A stretch of DNA of 45,288 bases from Thermoplasmatota archaeon (GTDB taxonomy: Archaea; Thermoplasmatota; E2; DHVEG-1), in contig JAUWBM010000009.1 of the NCBI GenBank assembly GCA_030601705.1, positions 1 through 45,288 on the forward strand, written 5' to 3'. Position numbers and translations under genes: made by a program. Of the stretch, positions 37,503-45,288 are shown in pieces. The notes below the pieces were generated by a model that was given only the letters and a program-made list of their open reading frames with translations, was not told the origin of the DNA and made no database searches. The stretch's first letter is position 1. Every line of letters begins with the position of its first letter.

Positions 37503-38204
37503 ATGAAAAAAATAGTTTCTATCTTGACAATATCATCAATAACAGGTATTGGATGTATTCTCCTTGGTTTTTATTACCCCGAAAATAATGTTCTTAATGG
37601 ACTCACAGTTGTAGGACTCTGCATACTTTTAGGAGTAGCAGTAAAAATGATGGATCAATTGGTAGATGAAATAAAAGTCAAATCATATAAAATATGGATT
37701 GTGCCACTAGCTATCTTTATACCAACTTCTATGGCATATCTGGCATTAACAGAAGAACCAGTAATTGGTATGGTAACTGGAACAGCGATTGGATTATTGA
37801 TAGCAGGTAAACTAGATCATCCTATGTACTTAGTAAGTGTGATTTTGTTTGTAATCTTGATTTTTATAACCTTTGCACTAAATGTAATAAACATAGAACC
37901 AACTACATTCTGCATTATTCCAGTAGCCGCAATAGGATCCTTTCTCGATGAATTTGGGCATGACAAATTGGAAAGTAACAAAAAAGTTATTATATTCATG
38001 TTTAAACACCGATTTTTTTTGAAAGCTTTTGCATTTCTTGGTTTTATACTAGGTTTTGCTCATCTCATTCATCTAATAGGATTTCTTTGTTTTGATATTT
38101 TTTATGATCTTGTAGATACCGCATGGCAATATGATATAATCAGCGAAAAATTCATGCCACATGTTTCCCAAGGTAGGTTAAATGAACGAGTTGACGATGT
38201 TTAA
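37503..38204 (+). CDS. Polytopic membrane protein with Asp-rich motifs, unknown function
   Basis: Hydrophobic; conserved-looking 'MDQLVDEIK', 'AGKLDHPMY', 'LDEFGHDKLE', 'FDIFYDLVDTAW'. Confidence 0.7.
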   Translation: MKKIVSILTISSITGIGCILLGFYYPENNVLNGLTVVGLCILLGVAVKMMDQLVDEIKVKSYKIWIVPLAIFIPTSMAYLALTEEPVIGMVTGTAIGLLIAGKLDHPMYLVSVILFVILIFITFALNVINIEPTTFCIIPVAAIGSFLDEFGHDKLESNKKVIIFMFKHRFFLKAFAFLGFILGFAHLIHLIGFLCFDIFYDLVDTAWQYDIISEKFMPHVSQGRLNERVDDV

Positions 38205-39495
38205 TCCACTTGTTAAAACATTGGCCAAATGGTATTCCAAAAAATGTTCTAAATGTGGCACCACTCGTATAGAAACCATACTTAATAGTTTTAGAGAGAA
38301 AACAGAATGTCCAGACTGCAAAAAACAGATTCTTTTTGGTAAAATCCCACTCAAAATACTAATGACTTATATGAGAATAACTAGCAGCGATTTAAATGAT
38401 TTATCTTCTGATAAAGAGGCTATTTCATTAGTTAATGCGCTTTTTCGTGGGATAACTAAACATGGACTTAAAGCGGTTAGAATTGGAATACCAATCTATG
38501 TTGTATTTGATATTACAGACAAATGTAACTTAAAATGTATTCATTGCTATTCCTCGGAACAAAACGAGGAATTAACAACAAATGACGTTTATCATATACT
38601 AAACATGCTTTACGAGGCAGGAGTTGGGATAATCGATTTTGGAGGTGGAGAACCATTATTGCGAAAGGACATATTAGACATAATCTCCTATTCTAAAAAT
38701 CTAGGATTGTATACATCTATTTCAACCAATGGCACACTTCTCAATGATGGCTATGTAAAACATCTGAAAGCAATTCATATAGATCATGTTTGCATAAGTC
38801 TAGATGGCGTTAATCCAGAAACACATGATTACATTCGTAATAAAAAGGGAACATATGAAAAAACGATTAAAGGAATCGAAAACTGTGTAAACGCCGGTAT
38901 TAATACACAGATCTCCACTGTTTTTATGAATAGTAATTTCGATGAATTAGTAGATATCTACAATCTATTAGACTTGCTTAATGTCAATGGATGGTATATT
39001 TATGATTTTATTCCTGCTGGGCGAGGAAAGGAATTGCAAAAAGAGATACTTGATCCAAAACAACGAGGTGAACTCTTTGCGCGTTTACAAGATCTCGCAG
39101 TTTCAAGCAAAATGTCACTTAAACCATATCCTTATTCAATAACGGTCAATTCTGCATGTGGAACAGATACATATTTTTATAAAAAATACGGGAAGTTAAC
39201 AGAGCTTTTTAAGGGTTGTCTATCAGCACGATGGGTATGTCATATTTCAAGTAATGGAGATCTACATCCTTGCCATCTTTTACCGCATAAACTTGGAAAC
39301 CTAAAACAAGAAGCTTTTGAAGATATTTGGTTCAATAAAGATAATCCTGTTTTAAAAGAACTACGAGATAGGACGCTGCTGAAAGGAAACTGTGGAATAT
39401 GTAAATATCGAGATGTTTGTGGTGGTTGCCGTGCGCAAGCATTTTGGAATACAGGTGAGTATCTTGAAAGTGATAGGTGCTGGATTAAAACTTAA
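38182..39495 (+). CDS. Radical SAM/SPASM protein with N-terminal zinc ribbon
   Basis: 'CSKCGTTRIE...CPDC', 'DITDKCNLKCIHCYSS', SPASM-like 'CHISSNGDLHPCHLLPHKLGN...CGICKYRDVCGGCRAQAF'. Confidence 0.88.
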   Translation: MNELTMFNPLVKTLAKWYSKKCSKCGTTRIETILNSFREKTECPDCKKQILFGKIPLKILMTYMRITSSDLNDLSSDKEAISLVNALFRGITKHGLKAVRIGIPIYVVFDITDKCNLKCIHCYSSEQNEELTTNDVYHILNMLYEAGVGIIDFGGGEPLLRKDILDIISYSKNLGLYTSISTNGTLLNDGYVKHLKAIHIDHVCISLDGVNPETHDYIRNKKGTYEKTIKGIENCVNAGINTQISTVFMNSNFDELVDIYNLLDLLNVNGWYIYDFIPAGRGKELQKEILDPKQRGELFARLQDLAVSSKMSLKPYPYSITVNSACGTDTYFYKKYGKLTELFKGCLSARWVCHISSNGDLHPCHLLPHKLGNLKQEAFEDIWFNKDNPVLKELRDRTLLKGNCGICKYRDVCGGCRAQAFWNTGEYLESDRCWIKT

Positions 39496-40577
39496 ATTCC
39501 TGTAACTAAAAACTGTTTAGATTGAAGTTTTTTTAATAACCAAATGGGATCTATTATTTCACCAAATGTAAAAAGACCTGTCTTTTTTAGATTATTTTCC
39601 AGTAAAAAGTTAACTCCACAAGCAATAGCAGTAGCTGTCGCAACAAATGTATCCGGATGCTGCAGGTTTACTACCATTTTTTCTGATACTGCATTATTTG
39701 ATTTTTTACCAGCAGCATCCATTCTAATTGCAAGACCACGGGGTGCAAGATACTGATTTATCTGGCTAGCATATTTGAGATATCTTGCCAGCAATTCTGT
39801 TAACCGATAATTAGCAGTGTTGATGGAATGCACTAAAACCACTATATCTGATAAAAAACCAGGTGTTCCTAGCTTAAGAGTAAAATTTTGGATATTTGTT
39901 GGAAAATGAAGTTGTGTGTCTGCTGGAGGTGAAGCAAAAACATGTTGATTATTAAATGGCGGAGCAAAACATACGACGTCTCTCATTGAACCCAGTTTTT
40001 GTATGATCCATTGGCCGTTTTCAAAAACTTCAACAGGTTTTCTGGATTCCAAGAGCATATCAACTGCTGATCCCATTGAAAGAGGGTCGTTGAATATCAC
40101 TGAAACTTTAACATTATCCACCTTAACAAACCTACGAGATGCAAGTTCCAGCAAAACACGAGAAAGCCCAGGAAAGACTCCTGCTCCAGTAACCATCAAA
40201 ATGCCTTTCCCTTTTGCATTTTGATTGATTTCTTGAATGTTCTTATCACATTCATTTAAAATTGACATACCAGATTCCACATATGGAATAGTCTCCTCAA
40301 TAGCTGCCTCTGCAGGTAGCGTTTTGAATGTATGTGTTGGGCCTGAACAGTTAACGACCATATCAATTTTTGAATAAAACTTTTTCAAACTCTTTTTGCT
40401 TCCAGCATCTACCGAACAAATATCTATTATTTTGTCAAATTTGTTATAAATTTCTCGAAGCTTCTTCTCTTTTCGGCCAGCAATTACCACATTATTTTTT
40501 GTATTTCCAAGTAGTTCTTTAGTAAGTTTTTTCCCGACAGCTCCAGATGCACCGAGAATCCCTATCGTCTTTGCCAT
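39492..40577 (-). CDS. Saccharopine dehydrogenase-like NAD(P)-binding oxidoreductase
   Basis: Rossmann 'IGILGASGAVGKKLTKELL...VVIAGRKEKKL..IYNKF' and 'VVNCSGPTHTFKTLPAEAAIEETIPYVESG'. Confidence 0.85.
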   Translation of the reverse strand: MAKTIGILGASGAVGKKLTKELLGNTKNNVVIAGRKEKKLREIYNKFDKIIDICSVDAGSKKSLKKFYSKIDMVVNCSGPTHTFKTLPAEAAIEETIPYVESGMSILNECDKNIQEINQNAKGKGILMVTGAGVFPGLSRVLLELASRRFVKVDNVKVSVIFNDPLSMGSAVDMLLESRKPVEVFENGQWIIQKLGSMRDVVCFAPPFNNQHVFASPPADTQLHFPTNIQNFTLKLGTPGFLSDIVVLVHSINTANYRLTELLARYLKYASQINQYLAPRGLAIRMDAAGKKSNNAVSEKMVVNLQHPDTFVATATAIACGVNFLLENNLKKTGLFTFGEIIDPIWLLKKLQSKQFLVTGI

Positions 40578-40681
40578 TCAACGTCATCTCTATAATCAAT
40601 TCAATGTTTACATTAGTACATATATTTTTAGATTTATCGCTATAACAAAATATATCAACGTCACGCCCCTTAATCTTACTG

Positions 40682-41758
40682 ATGACAACAAAAGATATCC
40701 AGATTTATGGCGCAGGTTTGTCAGGTCTAGTTTCTGCTATAAATCTAGCTAGAGGTGGACATACTGTTACAGTATATGAAAAAGAAAAGAAAATTGGAGG
40801 AACGTTAAAATGTCATCCTTCGGTCCATATGACGCCTGTGCATATTCAAAATATGCAGAGGTATGTTGGAATAGAATTAGAATCATGTTTTTCAAAATTA
40901 GAGGCCTTTAGAGGTTATATTGGTCCAAAAAAAATTGTATTTTCCACAAAAAATCTCTATATTGTTGAGCGGGGACCAAGAGAATCATCATTAGATTATT
41001 TTCTCTACAAAACAGCTTTAGAAGAAGAGGTTAACTTCGAATTTTCACATCCTTTAACCCCAGAAAAATTGAGAAGTATTCCTGGAAATTCAATTATTGC
41101 AACAGCGGGATATTCACAGATCGTCAGAGATCTCCATCTGCCATATGTTACCTTTAAACAATTCGACACACATATGAAGACTGATATTAGAAATATTACT
41201 ATAGTTTACTTTGGAGATTATACATCCGACTATGGATATATTTCAGCGAAAAATGGGATGCTCTCAGCTCAATTATCGGGTCCATCAAATCTTTCTCAAG
41301 AAAATTTAAAGAAATTTACAAATTTAGTGAAAGAAACGGAAGGTATCGAACTAGATAGTTGGTCTTCTATTATTACTCATTTTCCCAAAAAAGCACGATT
41401 GTTTACTAAATTTGATGGAAAAACCTATGTGCTAGCTGGAGATGTGGCTGGCTTTTTAGATCCATTTTTTGGTTTTGGTATTAACGGTGCACTTATGTCT
41501 GGAAAAATTGCTGCAATGGGCATAACATCAAAACAGGACGCATTACAAGAATTTAAACAGTTTACATCACATCTAAATAAAGATCTTTTACTACACACAA
41601 TTTATTGGCATCTTCCCTTAAAAAAGTTAATTCTTTCACAAATAATGAAATTCCATGATAATCATCTATCTTTGATCAAACGAAGTATACCTGGCTTTAC
41701 CGAGGAGGATTGGCTAAAAATTGTTTCAACTGAGAACCTAGTTTTTTATTGTATATAA
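40682..41758 (+). CDS. FAD-dependent oxidoreductase, geranylgeranyl-reductase-like
   Basis: 'IYGAGLSGLVSAINLARGGHTVTVYEKEKKIGG' and 'LAGDVAGFLDPFFGFGINGALMSGKIAA'. Confidence 0.85.
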   Translation: MTTKDIQIYGAGLSGLVSAINLARGGHTVTVYEKEKKIGGTLKCHPSVHMTPVHIQNMQRYVGIELESCFSKLEAFRGYIGPKKIVFSTKNLYIVERGPRESSLDYFLYKTALEEEVNFEFSHPLTPEKLRSIPGNSIIATAGYSQIVRDLHLPYVTFKQFDTHMKTDIRNITIVYFGDYTSDYGYISAKNGMLSAQLSGPSNLSQENLKKFTNLVKETEGIELDSWSSIITHFPKKARLFTKFDGKTYVLAGDVAGFLDPFFGFGINGALMSGKIAAMGITSKQDALQEFKQFTSHLNKDLLLHTIYWHLPLKKLILSQIMKFHDNHLSLIKRSIPGFTEEDWLKIVSTENLVFYCI

Positions 41759-41813
41759 AATATAGAGACTCCGCTGGGTAAGTATAGTTTTCCTATGATT
41801 GACTGGTCAATTT

Positions 41814-42053
41814 ATGAATATGGGATTTTCATCCATGTTCATGCCTGAAAAAGGTTGGTACTCGTTGACTGTTAGGTTAAGCACATCCAGGATGATTAGA
41901 GAGCTAGCATTGGCTAAGGGAATGACCGTGGATGAACTGTTAAATGGAATAGTATCTATACAGAGTAAGAAGTGGCTAACTTGTAGTTTATGTGGTGTAA
42001 AGGTTAGAGCATCAAACATGTCAAGCCATATGGCCAAAATGCATCCAAAATAG
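41814..42053 (+). CDS. Small DNA-binding protein: RHH-like segment + C2H2 zinc finger
   Basis: 'YSLTVRLSTSRMIRELALAKGMTVDELLN' then 'CSLCGVKVRASNMSSHMAKMH' (C-x2-C-x11-H-x4-H). Confidence 0.7.
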   Translation: MNMGFSSMFMPEKGWYSLTVRLSTSRMIRELALAKGMTVDELLNGIVSIQSKKWLTCSLCGVKVRASNMSSHMAKMHPK

Positions 42054-42182
42054 TTTACAAACTACCATAATTTCCCCGAAGGGGTTTTGTTCTATTCGGC
42101 TTAGAAAACGTACTCGAATTGTACTCATTCTATACTTTAAATGCGGCAAAATTTATACGGCATCAGCTCTTCATAGTGAGAT

Positions 42183-42698
42183 ATGGCATTGAAGCCTAAG
42201 GTTGTCAAAGAGATATGGGAATTGAGAGATGCAGGTTGGTCTATCAGGGCAATAGCAAAAGAACTTCATGTCGCAAAGTAAACTGTTCAAAGACACCTTA
42301 GCAGGGGCAAAGAAGAGCATAGAGAGGAACACCAAGAATTGAAAGTGTCACGTGAGCAGCTCCATCAGTTCCAAACAAATATTATGCAGGAGGAAATAAA
42401 AAAATTAAAAAAACAGATGATGCAGGATCCCATTGACCAGTTGTTTGAGTCAGGAGAGCAACTTAGAAAAATTGCAAAACTCAACAAGACATCCGTTGCG
42501 GACCACGAATACGCGACTGCCAAGCTTGGTACACTAACGAAGATTATCGTAAATAAGGACAAACGTTCCGAGGAGAGGGCGAGCAAAATAATCGGAAATT
42601 TTACCCCACTCCTCCGAGAATACCTGAGGGAGGCTACTTTGTTGAAGCGTCAACAGAGAAGGGCGATAACCCCCAATAAGGAAGAGAGCAACAGGTAA
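42183..42698 (+). pseudogene. HTH DNA-binding protein interrupted by in-frame TAA (42279-42281)
   Basis: MALKPKVVKEIWELRDAGWSIRAIAKELHVAK*TVQRHLSRGKEEHREEHQELKVSREQL...; both halves in the same frame, stop inside the HTH. Confidence 0.7.
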
Positions 42699-42797
42699 TT
42701 GATCAAGTGATAGGCAAAATATCAAAAATGGTAAATTGCGTAATCCTCCGTCTGAGCTTGCGCTTACTGCTTTTCTGATCTTAGCAATGTAGCAATC

Positions 42798-44006
42798 TTA
42801 TATCTTTTTTAGCTGTTTAGTTTGCAGTTTGTCCCATTTAGTGACCAACGTTTTCAACATTTGCATCTTGGATTCAAGATTGCCGAGCATCATGTTGAAA
42901 TCTCCCACCTCTGCTTTTGTTGTCTCCATCTCGGTTTTTAGACGATGGATCTCCTCGTTTCTCTCCCGATAATCCCCCATCTCTGATTTCATCTTGTTTA
43001 ATTCTCTCCTTAAGACATGTATTTCTTCCTCTTTTTCTCCTATCAGTATTTTAAGATCTGTGGTATCTGCTGGTACGTCAAATATTGAAATGGTATGGAC
43101 AGCTTTTTCGTATAGCTCTGCGAGTTGTTGCGGTGAGTACCGCCGGTATGCTTGGGTGAGATATCCCTCGTGTCCCATTAAGGCCTCAACAACGTCTACA
43201 GGGATCTCCAAGCTCATGCGTGTTCTAAAATACTTCCTAAGTGTGTGTATGTGCATTTTATGACGATTTGTCCGTTCCTCCCTTTCGGTATACCCTGCTT
43301 TACGTATCAACCGGTTCCATGCAATAAGAGCGGTTGCATATGTGAAAGGGAAAATATAGGAGCTATCTGCTGTTTTTGTATAGTGTTTAAAGTTGGCTCT
43401 TTTTACTGATACATTTAGATATTCGTCTCTAACCTTTAGCCATTCCTCCAAGTTGGTTTTTGCTTCTTCACTCATAAATGCTATTCGTGGATTGCCTGTT
43501 TTGGTGGTTTCGCCACGTATGCTGATTTTAACCGGTTTACTGTTCATATCTATGTCTGATTCTTTTAGGTGTAGTATCTCATCTATCCTCAATCCACTGC
43601 TACTAGCTATGAGAAACAAAGTGCGTTCTTTTACTCCCCCATGAGTAAGTATTTTCTTTAGCTGTATGTTTGTTGGAACCAAATCCTGTGTTACGGGCCT
43701 GTTTCCCTTTGCCCGCTTTCTAAAGTTCGTCCATACCTTTGGTTTAATATCTACATCGTTTTCTGTGAGGAAGGTTCTTATACAGGATATTCTCATATTT
43801 CGTGTACAGGGTGGTTCGTCAATAATTGCTTTCCAGAAAGTTTTTACATCCTGCTCATAGTCACGCCCATTGTTAAAGTACTGATCTGGATCTGCTTCTA
43901 TGATACTGAAAAATTTGTTTAGATGTGTCCTGTAGGCTTTGCGTGTTGATTTACTACTAGGGTAATTCTCTAGGAACTCTTCTATCTTATTCATCACAAT
44001 CATCAT
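42798..44006 (-). CDS. Tyrosine recombinase/integrase with C-terminal coiled coil
   Basis: 'SGLRIDEILHL', 'HTLRKYFRTRM', 'LMGHEGYLTQAYRRYSP' catalytic signatures; C-terminal heptad-like E/K/L segment. Confidence 0.9.
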   Translation of the reverse strand: MMIVMNKIEEFLENYPSSKSTRKAYRTHLNKFFSIIEADPDQYFNNGRDYEQDVKTFWKAIIDEPPCTRNMRISCIRTFLTENDVDIKPKVWTNFRKRAKGNRPVTQDLVPTNIQLKKILTHGGVKERTLFLIASSSGLRIDEILHLKESDIDMNSKPVKISIRGETTKTGNPRIAFMSEEAKTNLEEWLKVRDEYLNVSVKRANFKHYTKTADSSYIFPFTYATALIAWNRLIRKAGYTEREERTNRHKMHIHTLRKYFRTRMSLEIPVDVVEALMGHEGYLTQAYRRYSPQQLAELYEKAVHTISIFDVPADTTDLKILIGEKEEEIHVLRRELNKMKSEMGDYRERNEEIHRLKTEMETTKAEVGDFNMMLGNLESKMQMLKTLVTKWDKLQTKQLKKI

Positions 44007-44038
44007 ATAATAAATAGACTTAGGAGTTTATAAACGTT

Positions 44039-45052
44039 ATGTTGATACATGGTTATAAATCAATAAACCTTATCGGAGAGGATAAAGATACTACTGTTAT
44101 TGATGGTGGTGGAAACGGTGTTGTACATTTATCTGCTAATAGTGTAAATATAAATGGTTTTACTGTTCAAAATGCCTCCTCTAAAATAGGAATACAGGTT
44201 AGTTCAAATTATAACAATGTTTCAGGAAATATTATTAGCAACAGTGACCGGGGTATATTGATTTCTTCGTCTTTTGGTAATATTATTGCCGGAAATACAA
44301 TTTTTGGGCATTGTAACTGTGGCATTAAAATAAGTTCATCATCCCCTGACAATATTGTTACTGAAAATATACTTCTAGGTTGGCATCGCATAGGAATTTG
44401 TCTGTCTGCTTGCAACAATACTATATCTGCTAATAATTTATCAGGTGGTTATTATAGAGGGATTAGTCTTGCTGGTAAAGATAATGTAATTTCTGAAAAC
44501 ATCATATCTGGAGCGGGTTCTCTTTGGGGGGGTGGTATATATTGCTATAAAGGGAGTAACACATTTTCAAAAAATGAGATAAGCTCCTGTGGTAATGGCA
44601 TGAAGCTAATTACTGATTTTTCTAATATCAAGGATAATATCATCTCAAATAATAATGATGTGGGAATTTATTTAAGTGGTGTTTTTAACTCTGTCTCAGG
44701 AAACATTATCAAAGAAAACAAGGTCGGTCTCGATTTGTTCCGCATCTCTAATATCATCTGGAAAAACTCGTTCAGGAACAATTCGGATGGAATCTCTCTT
44801 TATCATGGATTTAGTAATATTATCCGAAAAAATAATTTTGTTGATAACACAAATGATGCATATTTTGAGGATTCATTAGTTAATAGATGGAAGAGAAACT
44901 ACTGGGATAAACCGGGGATTCTTTATGTTATCAAAGGGAAGTTGAACATATACCCGATTACCCCAGAACCCTTTCCACCTCCAATATTGACTCTTACTTG
45001 GTTTAATTTTGATTTATTTCCAGCACAAGAACCATATGACATAGAGGTATGA
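44039..45052 (+). pseudogene. NosD-like beta-helix protein lacking signal peptide and N-terminal module (5'-truncated)
   Basis: Begins mid-domain 'YKSINLIGEDKDTTVIDGGG'; compare the 2069 gene, where the equivalent 'NITLIGQDKTTTTINGA' is preceded by a signal peptide and 'IYVDDSNTGGPW...'. Confidence 0.6.
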
Positions 45053-45054
45053 GT

Positions 45055-45288
45055 ATGAAGAAACTACTTGCAGTTGGAGTGATAGTTCTTTTCCTTGGAC
45101 TTGCTATTGCACCATCAACTGGAATCACAATATTTAACGATGACACTACGCCACCTGTTACAACTTGTACACTTGACCCACCAGAACCTGATGGTGAAAA
45201 CGGCTGGTATGTAAATGATGTTAATGTGACGTTAAATGCTACGGATGATGGGTCTGGAGTAAATGCAACATATTATCGAATAAACAAT
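45055..45288 (+). CDS. Secreted surface protein, N-terminus only (cut by window edge)
   Basis: [77 protein letters not shown]... Confidence 0.75.
   Translation, partial: MKKLLAVGVIVLFLGLAIAPSTGITIFNDDTTPPVTTCTLDPPEPDGENGWYVNDVNVTLNATDDGSGVNATYYRINN

Larger units (their letters stand above)
41814..44006. mobile_element. Small integrative element or remnant (zinc finger, HTH, integrase)
   Basis: Co-location of integrase, C2H2/RHH protein and broken HTH gene between housekeeping-like and surface-protein genes; att sites not identified. Confidence 0.5.

Noticed and set aside
42070-42090. CCCCgaaGGGGTTTT as possible terminator after the zinc-finger gene
   Set aside because: Only a 4-bp stem with a 3-nt loop and a short T run; too weak to annotate with confidence.
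41758-44040. Attempt to define att direct repeats for the integrative element
   Set aside because: No convincing direct repeat or tRNA target flanking the element was found by eye; needs computation and an empty-site comparison.

Overview
The window is archaeal, probably Thermoplasmatota-like; this is judged from gene content, TATA-type promoters and a TTG start, and no database search was run. (i) 1-8.4 kb is accessory: a C-terminally truncated integrase-like ORF, small membrane proteins, two paralogous 'WxWMQ' mini-proteins, a secreted beta-helix/PKD protein, a DUF7289/type IV pilin-like protein, two KaiC/RAD55-like ATPases, an ICMT-like methyltransferase and a radical SAM protein. (ii) 8.5-21.9 kb is a long ribosomal superoperon: L3-L4-L23-L2-S19-L22-S3-L29-eIF1-Rpp29-S17-L14-L24-S4e-L5-S14-S8-L6-L32e-L19e-L18-S5-L30, then a small orphan ORF, RpoK and S2. 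L15 and SecY are absent after L30, and helix-hairpin-helix (HhH) modules are fused to S3 and L32e. (iii) 21.9-26.3 kb: TraB-like protein, M50 protease, RNase H-fold protein, PurH. (iv) 26.3-36.5 kb is a surface-protein island (FN3/PKD/LamG/NosD-like). Its intergenic regions hold a duplicated ~60-bp promoter-proximal block, dyad elements, decayed wHTH regulator fragments and a 5'-truncated archaellin fragment. (v) 36.5-41.8 kb looks like an uncharacterised isoprenoid/carotenoid/lipid-modification cluster: CruF-like hydratase, Asp-rich membrane protein, radical SAM/SPASM protein, saccharopine-dehydrogenase-like reductase, geranylgeranyl-reductase-like flavoprotein. (vi) 41.8-44.0 kb is a small integrative-element remnant (RHH + C2H2 zinc finger, HTH gene split by an in-frame TAA, tyrosine recombinase) abutting a 5'-truncated NosD-like gene. 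The best novelty candidates are the lipid cluster, the duplicated regulatory block with dyads, the WxWMQ mini-protein pair, the shared C-terminal MPKNK...RFP tag, and the back-to-back truncated archaellin/wHTH scar.
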